Assembly (NCBI GenBank): GCA_026387485.1
Contig: JAPLLQ010000100.1
Location: 1-18,455, forward strand
Length of the DNA stretch: 18,455 nucleotides
Direction of reading: 5' to 3'
DNA from: Candidatus Omnitrophota bacterium
Lineage (GTDB): Bacteria; Omnitrophota; Gorgyraeia; Gygaellales; Profunditerraquicolaceae
How positions within the stretch are numbered: the first letter of the stretch is position 1; each line of letters opens with the position of its first letter. The notes below the pieces were generated by a model that was not told where the DNA came from, ran no database searches, and saw only the letters and a program-made list of their open reading frames with translations. The position numbers and the translations under genes were made by a program. This document shows, one piece after another, positions 1 to 6,835 of this stretch.

Positions 1-116
1 ATATCCGAATTAACGCTTAAACCGATAACCCTAAACTTACCGGGAAAATTTCTGATTACGCTAAGCGTGCTTTGGCCAATTGAACCGGTTGATCCGAGAA
101 TAACTATATTCTTCAT
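1..116 (-). CDS. dxr: 1-deoxy-D-xylulose 5-phosphate reductoisomerase, N-terminal fragment
   Basis: Only the first 38 codons are in the window; the gene runs off the left edge. The visible protein begins MKNIVILGSTGSIGQSTL, the nucleotide-binding glycine motif (GSTGSIG, residues 8-14) typical of DXR, followed by a beta strand and helix as expected for the NADPH-binding fold. DXR is a cytoplasmic enzyme that converts deoxyxylulose phosphate to methylerythritol phosphate, the committed step of the MEP isoprenoid pathway. Its ATG overlaps the cdsA stop codon as ATGA, so the two are probably translationally coupled. The order uppS-cdsA-dxr is common in bacteria and supports the call. Nothing can be said about the rest of the gene. 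Confidence 0.93.
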   Translation of the reverse strand, partial: MKNIVILGSTGSIGQSTLSVIRNFPGKFRVIGLSVNSD

Positions 117-907
117 CTAGCCAGTGTGCTTATATAAAAATAAAAAGCCGGGGCGGTAAAAAGTAAACTATCAATCTCATCTAAAACTCCACCCATCCCC
201 GGGAAGATATTTCCTGAGTCTTTTACTTCACAGTCGCGCTTGATCAGAGATTCGGAGAGGTCGCCGAGCTGGCCTAAAATACTTAGGCAAACACCTAAAA
301 CTAAAATATGCAAATAATTAAACCCTAGCAACGGCTGACAGGCTAAAGCCGATAATATGCTAAAAAATAAACCGCCAACCGCGCCTTCTACGGTTTTCTT
401 AGGGCTTATCCGCGGGATAAGAGGAGTTTTTCCAAAACGGCTGCCGACTAAAAAAGCGCCGATATCCCCGGCCTTAGTAATCAATAATAACGCTCCCAAT
501 AGTCCAAGGCCATGCTCAAGATACCTAATTTTAATCAAGAAACTAAAAAACCAGGAAACGTAAAGTATGCCGAATATGGTAGTAGAGATATCAATAACCG
601 CGCCTGAATTCTGGCGGCGTTTAAACTGCATAAGAATCAGAAATAACAAAGCCAGGACAATAAAAAGAAATTCCCAGCCTTTAGTCGGCTCAAAACGGAA
701 CATTATCGAGAGTGGGATAATCGTTCCCATAGCAACGCCAAAATATCTATAAGTGCTTATTCCTTTTTTTTCAAGCATAGCGAAGAACTCGTACAAACCA
801 ACGATAATAAAAAGGCTTACCACTAATCCGCAGAGCAACTTAACAAATATGACCCCGATAATCATACTAATAAGTAAAACTGAACTAATTATCCTTTTTA
901 CCAGCAT
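113..907 (-). CDS. cdsA: Phosphatidate cytidylyltransferase (CDP-diacylglycerol synthase)
   Basis: This 264-residue, strongly hydrophobic protein with many membrane segments should make CDP-diacylglycerol from phosphatidate and CTP in the inner membrane, the precursor of all phospholipids. Family landmarks are ISPKKTVEG (residues 167-175) and the C-terminal CdsA signature at about 220-246, with KR, KD and the two acidic residues D243 and D246 in place. In the usual PGHGG-x-x-DR signature, H is replaced by M238 and R by E244; the rest is conserved, so I expect an active enzyme. The ATG directly follows the uppS stop codon (TAGATG, no gap), and the stop overlaps dxr by 4 nt, so the three genes form one operon. 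Confidence 0.93.
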   Translation of the reverse strand: MLVKRIISSVLLISMIIGVIFVKLLCGLVVSLFIIVGLYEFFAMLEKKGISTYRYFGVAMGTIIPLSIMFRFEPTKGWEFLFIVLALLFLILMQFKRRQNSGAVIDISTTIFGILYVSWFFSFLIKIRYLEHGLGLLGALLLITKAGDIGAFLVGSRFGKTPLIPRISPKKTVEGAVGGLFFSILSALACQPLLGFNYLHILVLGVCLSILGQLGDLSESLIKRDCEVKDSGNIFPGMGGVLDEIDSLLFTAPAFYFYISTLAR

Positions 908-1618
908 CTATAAGGCTCCAAATCTTCTTTCCCTGCTTTGATATTCTCTAACTGCCTCTTTAAGGTCTTCGGCCTTAAAATCCGGCCAGAACTTCTTAGG
1001 AAAATATAGCTCCGCGTAAGAAAGCTGCCAGAGCAAAAAATTACTGATCCGCATCTCTCCACTTGTACGGATTAAAAGATCTGGGTCGGCAAGCCTGGCA
1101 GTATAGAGATAACCACTAAATAGATTTATATCTAAATCCCTAACTTCGTTATCCTTGCGCAACACTGATTCGGCAAACCTCTTTGCCGCCTCTACTATTT
1201 CCTGCCTTGCTCCGTAATTTAAAGCCAAAACTACGGTTAACCCGGTATTGTTTCGAGTCTTCTGTTCGGCTGCTTTAATTTTTTTTTGCAGGCGTTCAGG
1301 AAGCCGATCACCTCTGCCGATAACTCTAAACTGGATATTATTTTTATGCATATCTTTTATTTCCCGCCCCAAAAAATTTTCCAGATAACGCATTAAAATA
1401 TCAATCTCTCTTTTAGGCCGAGACCAATTCTCCGCAGAAAAGGCAAAAAATGTTATAACTTTAATCCCTAAACCCGCTGCCGCCTTAACAATCTCTTTTA
1501 CCCTCTTGACTCCTTCGCGATGCCCAGCAGTGCGGTTAAGCCCGTGCTCTTTAGCCCAACGGCCGTTCCCATCCATAATTATAGCCACATGTCCAGGGGT
1601 ATTATTTTTGTCTAACAT
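908..1618 (-). CDS. uppS: Isoprenyl transferase / undecaprenyl diphosphate synthase (cis-type)
   Basis: The 236-residue protein condenses isopentenyl-PP with farnesyl-PP to give the C55 lipid carrier for peptidoglycan and O-antigen synthesis. It acts in the cytoplasm at the membrane. All family blocks are present: HVAIIMDGNGRWA (10-22, catalytic Asp16), GHREG (32-36), FAFSAENWSRP (58-68), LALNYGARQEI and the C-terminal DPDLLIRTSGEMRISNFLL block for diphosphate binding. Length is normal. In the last block the usual RTGGE reads RTSGE, a frequent variant. It follows a 119-nt intergenic region with an unusual repeat and is the first gene of the uppS-cdsA-dxr group. The ATG at 1618 has no strong Shine-Dalgarno sequence because the repeat array runs right up to it. 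Confidence 0.95.
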   Translation of the reverse strand: MLDKNNTPGHVAIIMDGNGRWAKEHGLNRTAGHREGVKRVKEIVKAAAGLGIKVITFFAFSAENWSRPKREIDILMRYLENFLGREIKDMHKNNIQFRVIGRGDRLPERLQKKIKAAEQKTRNNTGLTVVLALNYGARQEIVEAAKRFAESVLRKDNEVRDLDINLFSGYLYTARLADPDLLIRTSGEMRISNFLLWQLSYAELYFPKKFWPDFKAEDLKEAVREYQSRERRFGAL

Positions 1619-1623
1619 ATTAG

Positions 1624-1659
1624 CTAGTAACTAGTAAACTTGTAACTCGTAACTAGTAA
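1624..1659. repeat. Five-copy heptamer array CTNGTAA
   Basis: On the plus strand five consecutive units read CTAGTAA (1624-1630), CTAGTAA plus an extra A (1631-1638), CTTGTAA (1639-1645), CTCGTAA (1646-1652) and CTAGTAA (1653-1659). Only the third base of the unit varies. The array lies just upstream of the uppS start codon. Its function is unknown. Confidence 0.8.
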
Positions 1660-1688
1660 TTTTTTGCTGGTTAAAATAAGATTTATAA

Positions 1689-1694
1689 ATTATA
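1689..1694 (-). promoter_or_regulatory. Possible -10 element upstream of uppS
   Basis: On the minus strand a perfect TATAAT lies in the AT-rich loop between the inverted heptamer arrays, about 70 nt before uppS. No convincing -35 hexamer is found 16-18 nt upstream (AAGCCG at 17 nt). The surrounding sequence is very AT-rich, so a chance match is quite possible. Confidence 0.25.
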
Positions 1695-1723
1695 TAAAAA
1701 CAGAATAAATACGGCTTTTTAAA

Positions 1724-1744
1724 TTACCAGTTACTAGTTACTGG
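1724..1744. repeat. Three inverted heptamers TTACNRG
   Basis: The units TTACCAG (1724-1730), TTACTAG (1731-1737) and TTACTGG (1738-1744) are the reverse complement of the array at 1624-1659. The two sets could fold as an imperfect long stem (about 19 of 22 positions pair by eye) around an AT-rich loop. The last unit contains the stop codon of the GH57 gene. Confidence 0.75.
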
Positions 1745-3318
1745 TGTACTCGATAATCTATGTTCGGGAAAATATTATCTTTGTATTCGATATCAGCCAG
1801 CCAGCCCTGATTAATGGAATCGGCTTTTATATCTTCATATAAACGGCTAAAGCGCAAAATATGGTCTTTAGTCCTGCGGACTGCGTATTCAGTATGCGTA
1901 CCTGTGCCCATAATAAATGCCCAGTCTGAACCTTGAGCCAGTAATAACTCTCTCAAGGCCTGATTCAGCGCCCTTTTAAGCAAACCTTCTGCAGCAGGAA
2001 AATTTTTGGCTAACTCAGTCATTCTCTCTGAAGCAGTATGAAGGTAGCGGTAAATCCAGTCATCTGCTCCCTGTAGCCACATCTCGCTATACCCTTTCCA
2101 TCCCCAACTTGATAAAGAAGGAGTGATCACCTGATTACGCGGATTCTCCAGTAAATATTCTGAGGGATGGATTAAGCGTAATTCATCCTGATCAAAAACT
2201 ATTTTTCTAATTAAGAAATCCAGCCAGAGCGGACCCTCATACCACCAATGCCCGAATAATTCCGCGTCATAAGGAGAAACAAGAAGCGGTTTTTTCTGCA
2301 GGAAATTATGAAGATAATCCACCTGCTTTTGGCGGTTAAACATAAAATTCCCTGCCTGACTAGCTGCCTTATCCCGGGCCCAATCCGGCACATAAGCCTC
2401 TTTATTGTTTCCTGATCCGGTGATCCGGTAATATTTTATCCCGGTACTAATCCTGATTCCGTCAGGATGTATATAAGGCTTAATATAATCAAACTCAAGG
2501 TCAAAACCAATATCACGGTAAAACTCCCGGTAATTATAATCTCCGGGGTAACCTTCAATAGATGACCAGACCTGCTTTGAGGAGTCTAAGTCTCTGGCAA
2601 AACAAGCCACGCCTGAGCCTTTACAATAAACCGGAGCAAAAACTCCGTATTTTGGCCGGGGCGTTCCATGTAGAATCCCATGCGCATCGCTAAAAAAATA
2701 AACCAACCCTGCTTCTTTCAAGATTTGATCGTGCCCTGGGTGATATCCGCATTCCGGCAGCCATATACCTTTAGGCCTTCTTCCGAAAACACTCTCATAA
2801 TGGGCCACCGCAACTTTAACCTGGGCCCGCACTGATTCTTTGCAGACATCCATCAGCGGGAAATACCCGTGAGTTGCCCCGCAGGTGATAATTTCTAATT
2901 TGCCTAAGTCCTGAAAATTCTTAAAAGCGCTGACTAAATTGCGGTTATATCTTTGGAATGTGTCGCGCGCCCTAGAAAACTCATTCAGATACATATGGGC
3001 CAGACGATTAAACTCAGGCTGCCAACGGGTCCTTTCGGTTTCTTTATGCGCCAACTCAATAAGCCTATTGATATGCTTTAAGTAGCGCTCCTGAAGCAAC
3101 TGGTCGCTAAGCATCGAAATCAAGGTCGGGCTTAGGGTCATGGTTACCCGGAAATCAACTCTATCATTGACTAATCTTTCAAAGACCGAAATTAAAGGAA
3201 TATAGGTCTCGGTTATGGCTTCATAAAGCCAATCTTCTTCCAGAAAATCCTCATGCTCCGGATGGCGCACGTAAGGAAGGTGGCCATGTAAAACTAAACA
3301 AAGATATCCTTTATGCAT
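1738..3318 (-). CDS. GH57 glycoside hydrolase, 1,4-alpha-glucan branching enzyme type
   Basis: The 526-residue protein has the layout of GH57 branching enzymes such as those of Thermus and Thermococcus, which cut alpha-1,4 glucan and re-attach the piece through an alpha-1,6 bond in glycogen-like polymers. The N-terminus carries HGHLPYVRHP (11-20). The catalytic nucleophile is expected at Glu189 in WLPECGY, and the acid/base at Asp351 in SPYDAELFGHWW. The later family blocks WGWKGY (405-410) and QGSDW (462-466) are also present. No signal peptide is seen, so it is cytoplasmic. It starts 3 nt after the DUF4912 gene and was probably co-transcribed with it. The stop codon lies inside a heptamer repeat. 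A 4-alpha-glucanotransferase or amylase activity cannot be excluded from sequence, but the motif set favours branching. Confidence 0.87.
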   Translation of the reverse strand: MHKGYLCLVLHGHLPYVRHPEHEDFLEEDWLYEAITETYIPLISVFERLVNDRVDFRVTMTLSPTLISMLSDQLLQERYLKHINRLIELAHKETERTRWQPEFNRLAHMYLNEFSRARDTFQRYNRNLVSAFKNFQDLGKLEIITCGATHGYFPLMDVCKESVRAQVKVAVAHYESVFGRRPKGIWLPECGYHPGHDQILKEAGLVYFFSDAHGILHGTPRPKYGVFAPVYCKGSGVACFARDLDSSKQVWSSIEGYPGDYNYREFYRDIGFDLEFDYIKPYIHPDGIRISTGIKYYRITGSGNNKEAYVPDWARDKAASQAGNFMFNRQKQVDYLHNFLQKKPLLVSPYDAELFGHWWYEGPLWLDFLIRKIVFDQDELRLIHPSEYLLENPRNQVITPSLSSWGWKGYSEMWLQGADDWIYRYLHTASERMTELAKNFPAAEGLLKRALNQALRELLLAQGSDWAFIMGTGTHTEYAVRRTKDHILRFSRLYEDIKADSINQGWLADIEYKDNIFPNIDYRVHQ

Positions 3319-3321
3319 ATT

Positions 3322-4287
3322 TTATTTGGTTTCCCGGATGACTATCGGAGTGATGGTGCGCTCTTCCTGCTTATCAGCTGATACGGCCTTAACCGGAATA
3401 ACCTGCTTTGAATCTGGAAGGCTAAAACGTAAAGTAAAAGTGCCGTCCCGCCTTAAGTTTATCGGCTTTCCCTGAACCGTAACCTTAGCATTAGCTTCAG
3501 TCGCGCCATAGACAATTAATTCGCAATCTACCTTAAGCCAGAATTTTTTCGCCAGCGGCTTTTTTACCGGGCTGACCATAGAAGCAATGCCGCCTGAACT
3601 TATGATACGTTCCCGCCAAGCTCGACCTACAGGTGAACTGCGGCCTAAACCAAAACCCATCCCGTAGAGCCGGGCGAACATATCATCAGGAATCATCCAT
3701 TCTTCATCGGTAATCCAGGATGGCCCGTCAAGGGGAGTCTCAACGACATTTGAGCGTAAAATAGTGATAAACCTGCCGTTGGATAACCTAAGCCCCAAAT
3801 CTACACACCAGGACCTTCCGGGTGAGGCAGTATCAATATACCAGCTATTGGAAAAATCGCGAATCTCGATATCAAAAAATCTGTTGGCATTCTGGCCGTT
3901 AAAAATAATATTGCTTACGTCATAGACCCGTAGTACGCGTTTGGCTCTGTAAAATTCATCTTTTAGTTCTTTCTTAAATCTATCCATTGTTAAGTCTCCA
4001 ACTTCCCAGTAGGTGTGCAGCCACCAGGGGTCGCGTACCTGTAAAATAATTTTTTCCTGGCCATACTTAGATGGCAACTCTTCTATCATAGTCTTAGACT
4101 TTGGCTGAGTGGGTTCAGGATGGGAAAATTTTAAAGAGCCGATAGCAACTTCAGAAACTCCCGGGGCCTCTTTTTTAACTTCAATAACTGCCGCTGGTTT
4201 GATTGTTTTAACTTTCTTATTTCTTGCAACCTTTTTCTTAGAAACCATTTTTTTGGCTTTCTTTTTTATCCGACGTAATATTGCCAT
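3322..4287 (-). CDS. DUF4912 protein with lysine-rich N-terminus
   Basis: The protein of 321 residues has three visible parts. Residues 1-40 are extremely basic (runs of K and R around RRIKKKAKK and KKKVARNKK). Residues about 73-200 match DUF4912, with the characteristic IILQVRDPWWLHTYWEV stretch. Residues about 245-320 look like a small beta-rich domain with GKPINLRRDGTFTLRFSLP. I chose the start at 4287 because a strong GGGAGGT ribosome-binding site precedes that ATG; an in-frame ATG at 4308 would put the start at the edge of the upstream terminator. DUF4912 proteins have no firm function. The gene is 3 nt from the GH57 glucan enzyme, which suggests a role in alpha-glucan metabolism or binding. 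The basic tail could bind a polyanion such as DNA, RNA or acidic polymer. Confidence 0.8.
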   Translation of the reverse strand: MAILRRIKKKAKKMVSKKKVARNKKVKTIKPAAVIEVKKEAPGVSEVAIGSLKFSHPEPTQPKSKTMIEELPSKYGQEKIILQVRDPWWLHTYWEVGDLTMDRFKKELKDEFYRAKRVLRVYDVSNIIFNGQNANRFFDIEIRDFSNSWYIDTASPGRSWCVDLGLRLSNGRFITILRSNVVETPLDGPSWITDEEWMIPDDMFARLYGMGFGLGRSSPVGRAWRERIISSGGIASMVSPVKKPLAKKFWLKVDCELIVYGATEANAKVTVQGKPINLRRDGTFTLRFSLPDSKQVIPVKAVSADKQEERTITPIVIRETK

Positions 4288-4292
4288 ATTGC

Positions 4293-4300
4293 ACCTCCCT
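4293..4300 (-). promoter_or_regulatory. Ribosome-binding site that sets the DUF4912 start
   Basis: On the minus strand AGGGAGGT lies 5 nt before the ATG at 4287. The alternative ATG at 4308 has only the terminator stem upstream of it, so translation should begin at 4287. Confidence 0.8.
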
Positions 4301-4309
4301 TGAGACAAT

Positions 4310-4335
4310 AAAAAAGGGGAGTTGATCCCCTTTTT
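4310..4335 (-). terminator. Rho-independent terminator after the OmpA/coiled-coil unit
   Basis: On the minus strand AAAAAGGGGA (4335-4326), loop TCAAC, TCCCCTTTTT (4320-4311) forms a perfect 10-bp stem ending in a run of six T. It lies 40 nt after the stop codon of the small coiled-coil gene and 23 nt before the DUF4912 start. The DUF4912-GH57 pair would therefore depend on read-through or an unseen promoter. Confidence 0.85.
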
Positions 4336-4375
4336 AAAGAACTAAAACGACTGCTTCGCCTATTACCCCCTTATT

Positions 4376-4759
4376 TCATTTTTTACTCTTTTTATTGGCA
4401 ACTAACGCTTCTTTAAGATTTTCTTCTAATGCCTCTTTAAGCTTGGTTACTTTCTGCAGCTCGTCTTTTAAACTTTGACCGACTAATTGCTCCTGAGCCA
4501 GGGCTTTTTTGGTTGCTTCACAAACAACTTTCTCTTCCTCCAGCTCCTTCTCTTTAGCTTTTAACTTATCACTGAGGCTGGATTTCTCCTGATTAAACTT
4601 ACCCATCTTTTCTTCCAAGTCCAATCTCTGAGCCATCTCTTTATCGCGGGCAACCTTCTGGCGATAGGCATTACTGCAGGAACCGATATTAAAAACAAAA
4701 AGCATTAAAGTCAAGATAGCTAATATAGCTATAGCCCTGTCTTTAATCATTTCTTCCAT
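4376..4759 (-). CDS. Small membrane-anchored coiled-coil protein
   Basis: I do not recognise a family for this 127-residue protein. Residues 9-27 form a single hydrophobic segment (AIAILAILTLMLFVFNIGS), followed by C28. From about 35 to 120 the sequence is highly charged (K, E, L heptads) and should be a long coiled coil. This fits either a signal-anchored inner-membrane protein or, with NIGSC as a weak lipobox, a lipoprotein. It lies 19 nt downstream of the OmpA-like gene, between that gene's promoter and a strong terminator, so the two probably form one bicistronic envelope unit. A role at the cell wall or in envelope spacing is a guess from context. An AGGACTTTAGG stretch precedes the ATG at 4759; the ATG at 4750 is a less likely start. 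Confidence 0.75.
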   Translation of the reverse strand: MEEMIKDRAIAILAILTLMLFVFNIGSCSNAYRQKVARDKEMAQRLDLEEKMGKFNQEKSSLSDKLKAKEKELEEEKVVCEATKKALAQEQLVGQSLKDELQKVTKLKEALEENLKEALVANKKSKK

Positions 4760-4778
4760 AGCCTAAAGTCCTTTTTAT

Positions 4779-5438
4779 TTATTTAAGATTCTCTTTTGTC
4801 TCAAGGAGCCCGGTTTCTTCTTTTACCTCAGGCTTATCTCCCTTTACTTTGCTAACCTTAGGTTGAATCACAATTTCCACTCTGCGGTTTAACTGACGGC
4901 CTGCTTTGGTATCATTAGAGGCAACCGGACGATATTCGCCAAAGCCGATAGCGGACAAGCGCTCAGGAGATATACCTTCTTTATTGGCCATATAGTGCAA
5001 AACACTTAAAGAGCGCTCAGTTGACAACTCCCAATTTGATTTCCAACCCGAATGCTTAATCGGCCTATTATCAGTATAGCCTTCTATGCCGATATTAAAA
5101 TTAGCCATATTTTCTTTTAAAACCCCCGAGACTTTATCCAACAAGGGATAGGCCTCATGACGAATTTTAGCTTTACCAGAATCAAACAAAAGATCTCCTA
5201 CGACGGTAATGACCAAGCCTTTCTCCATCATCTGCAGTTTTATCTGCTTATCGGAGATTTCCTGCCCTAACCTATCCTCAAGAAGCTTCTTGGCCCTAGA
5301 TAACTCGTCTAACTGCGCGGCTAATTCATTAATCTTCTGGACATCCGAACGCCTGCCTTTTTGAAATATAAATGTGCAACCAGTCAAGGCCATACTTACT
5401 AACAATACCAATCCTGTTTTAAATATTCTGCTCTTCAT
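4779..5438 (-). CDS. OmpA/MotB-like peptidoglycan-binding lipoprotein
   Basis: The 219-residue protein starts with a lipoprotein signal (MKSRIFKTGLVLLVSMALTG, then Cys21, lipobox LTGC). A coiled-coil segment follows (about 32-66) and then an OmpA-like C-terminal domain at about 75-193. Domain landmarks are VVGDLLFDSGKAKI, GYTDN (D123), NWELSTERS (R142, with the LS motif) and QLNRRVEIVI. D123 and R142 are the likely residues that grip diaminopimelate in peptidoglycan. The GLVITVVGDLLFDSG and NRPI features resemble MotB/Pal-type members. It probably ties the outer membrane to the wall, but lipoprotein sorting is unknown. An AGGAG ribosome-binding site lies 6 nt before the ATG, and a good promoter stands just upstream. 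The acidic, lysine-rich tail after residue 194 is likely disordered. Confidence 0.88.
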   Translation of the reverse strand: MKSRIFKTGLVLLVSMALTGCTFIFQKGRRSDVQKINELAAQLDELSRAKKLLEDRLGQEISDKQIKLQMMEKGLVITVVGDLLFDSGKAKIRHEAYPLLDKVSGVLKENMANFNIGIEGYTDNRPIKHSGWKSNWELSTERSLSVLHYMANKEGISPERLSAIGFGEYRPVASNDTKAGRQLNRRVEIVIQPKVSKVKGDKPEVKEETGLLETKENLK

Positions 5439-5464
5439 ATCTTCTCTCCTTTTATTGGAAGTTC

Positions 5465-5493
5465 ACTATAACACAAGCCAGGGCCCTAGTCAA
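5465..5493 (-). promoter_or_regulatory. Sigma70-type promoter for the OmpA-like gene
   Basis: On the minus strand TTGACT (5493-5488) and TATAGT (5470-5465) are separated by exactly 17 nt, each one mismatch from consensus. The -35 hexamer overlaps the purA stop region. A start point near 5458 would leave a leader of about 20 nt with AGGAG before the ATG at 5438. This is the best promoter in the window. Confidence 0.65.
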
Positions 5494-6757
5494 GAAAAAT
5501 AGTATCCGCTCTGGATGACCCTACAGAGACCATTGAAATCTTGACTCTGAGCATATCCGAAAGCTGCTTTAAATATGCCCGGGCATTAACTGGCAGTTCA
5601 TTATAACTCTTTGGCTTAATGAGAGTTTTATTCCAGCCTAAGACTTCTTTATATACCGGTCGGGCCTTATTTAAAACCTCAAAATCATGGGGAAACTCCC
5701 GGAATACCTTACCTTTATATTTATAGCCGGTGCAAATTTTAATTGTCTTTAGGTCATCAAGGATATCCATTTTCATAATTGCTAATTCGGATATGCCATT
5801 AATCATTACTGATTCTTTGACCATGATACTGTCAAACCAACCGCATCTTCTTGGCCTGCCGGTAGTTGCCCCGAATTCATTGCCTTTTTCACGCATAAAT
5901 TTAGCGAACTTAGCTTTAAACTCCGTAGGAAAAGGTCCTTCCCCTACTCTGGTAGTGTAAGCCTTGGCTACGCCGATTACTTTATCTATTTTTACAGGAG
6001 ATACCCCGCTACCGATACAAGCGCCGCCTGAGGTAGCAGAAGAAGAGGTTACAAAAGGGTAAGTACCGAAATCAATATCCAAAAATGTCCCTTGCGCTCC
6101 CTCAAAAAGAATATCCTTTTTTTTAGTAACCGCCTGATTCAACAATAGCGCGGTATTGGCGATGTAAGGAGAAAAAATCCTGCCGTAATTTAAATATTCT
6201 TTATAGATAGTATTAAAATCAAAACCTTTATGTTGGTAAACTTTTTTAAATACCTCGTTCTTCTCCTTTAAATTATCCTTTAATTTTTCACCCAGGACTG
6301 CCGGATTCAAAAGATCAATCATCCTTATCCCGCAGCGGATAATTTTATCGGCATAACATGGCCCGATCCCCCTTCCGGTCGTCCCTATCTTATGGGCTCT
6401 CTTGGTTTCCCGGAGTTGATCCAGAATTTTATGATACGGAAGGATAACATGAGCCAGTGAAGAAATTTTTAGCCGGCTGCCGATATTAATACCTACCTTC
6501 CTTAAATCCTCTATTTCTTCTAAGAGTACTGCCGGGTCAACTACTACACCGTTACCAATACAGCAAACCTTATCCTTATGGAGTATACCCGAAGGTATCA
6601 GGTGAAATATATATTCTTTATCATTCACTACTACGGTGTGTCCGGCGTTATTACCACCTTGGTAGCGGACAATATAATCTACTCTTTGAGATAAGATATC
6701 GATTATCTTGCCCTTACCTTCATCACCCCATTGCGTGCCAACTAAAATTATATTCAT
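5486..6757 (-). CDS. purA: Adenylosuccinate synthetase
   Basis: The 423-residue cytoplasmic enzyme joins IMP and aspartate using GTP to give adenylosuccinate, the first step from IMP to AMP. Diagnostic features are GTQWGDEGKGK (7-17, with the catalytic Asp12), GGNNAGHT (34-41, catalytic His40), GTTGRGIGPCYADK, the ATTGRPRRCGWFD segment and the C-terminal VSVGSSRADTI block. Length is standard. It begins 78 nt downstream of the homocitrate-synthase-like gene after a region with a GC palindrome. No clear promoter was seen there, and the upstream A-rich stretch gives only a weak ribosome-binding site. The stop codon overlaps the -35 box of the next unit. Confidence 0.97.
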   Translation of the reverse strand: MNIILVGTQWGDEGKGKIIDILSQRVDYIVRYQGGNNAGHTVVVNDKEYIFHLIPSGILHKDKVCCIGNGVVVDPAVLLEEIEDLRKVGINIGSRLKISSLAHVILPYHKILDQLRETKRAHKIGTTGRGIGPCYADKIIRCGIRMIDLLNPAVLGEKLKDNLKEKNEVFKKVYQHKGFDFNTIYKEYLNYGRIFSPYIANTALLLNQAVTKKKDILFEGAQGTFLDIDFGTYPFVTSSSATSGGACIGSGVSPVKIDKVIGVAKAYTTRVGEGPFPTEFKAKFAKFMREKGNEFGATTGRPRRCGWFDSIMVKESVMINGISELAIMKMDILDDLKTIKICTGYKYKGKVFREFPHDFEVLNKARPVYKEVLGWNKTLIKPKSYNELPVNARAYLKQLSDMLRVKISMVSVGSSRADTIFLD

Positions 6758-6786
6758 TTTATTTTTTTATTCTTTCTTAAATTCCT

Positions 6787-6800
6787 GCCTGCCGGCAGGC
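6787..6800. repeat. 14-bp perfect GC palindrome
   Basis: GCCTGCCGGCAGGC is its own reverse complement and lies in the 78-nt gap between purA and the homocitrate-synthase-like gene. A second weak inverted repeat (CTGC at 6804-6807 with GCAG at 6829-6832, plus TATA on each side) lies next to it. There is no T-run, so it is not a typical terminator. It may be one copy of a dispersed palindromic repeat. Confidence 0.7.
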
Positions 6801-6835
6801 TACCTGCTATATTCTATCTACTTTATAAGCAGAAA

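Noticed and set aside
1619..1744. CRISPR-like array
   Set aside because: Units are 7 nt with no spacers and occur in both orientations; no cas gene is nearby.
4288..4308. Upstream ATG giving seven extra residues on the DUF4912 protein
   Set aside because: The extension lies between the terminator T-run and the AGGGAGGT site; the ribosome-binding site fits only the ATG at 4287.
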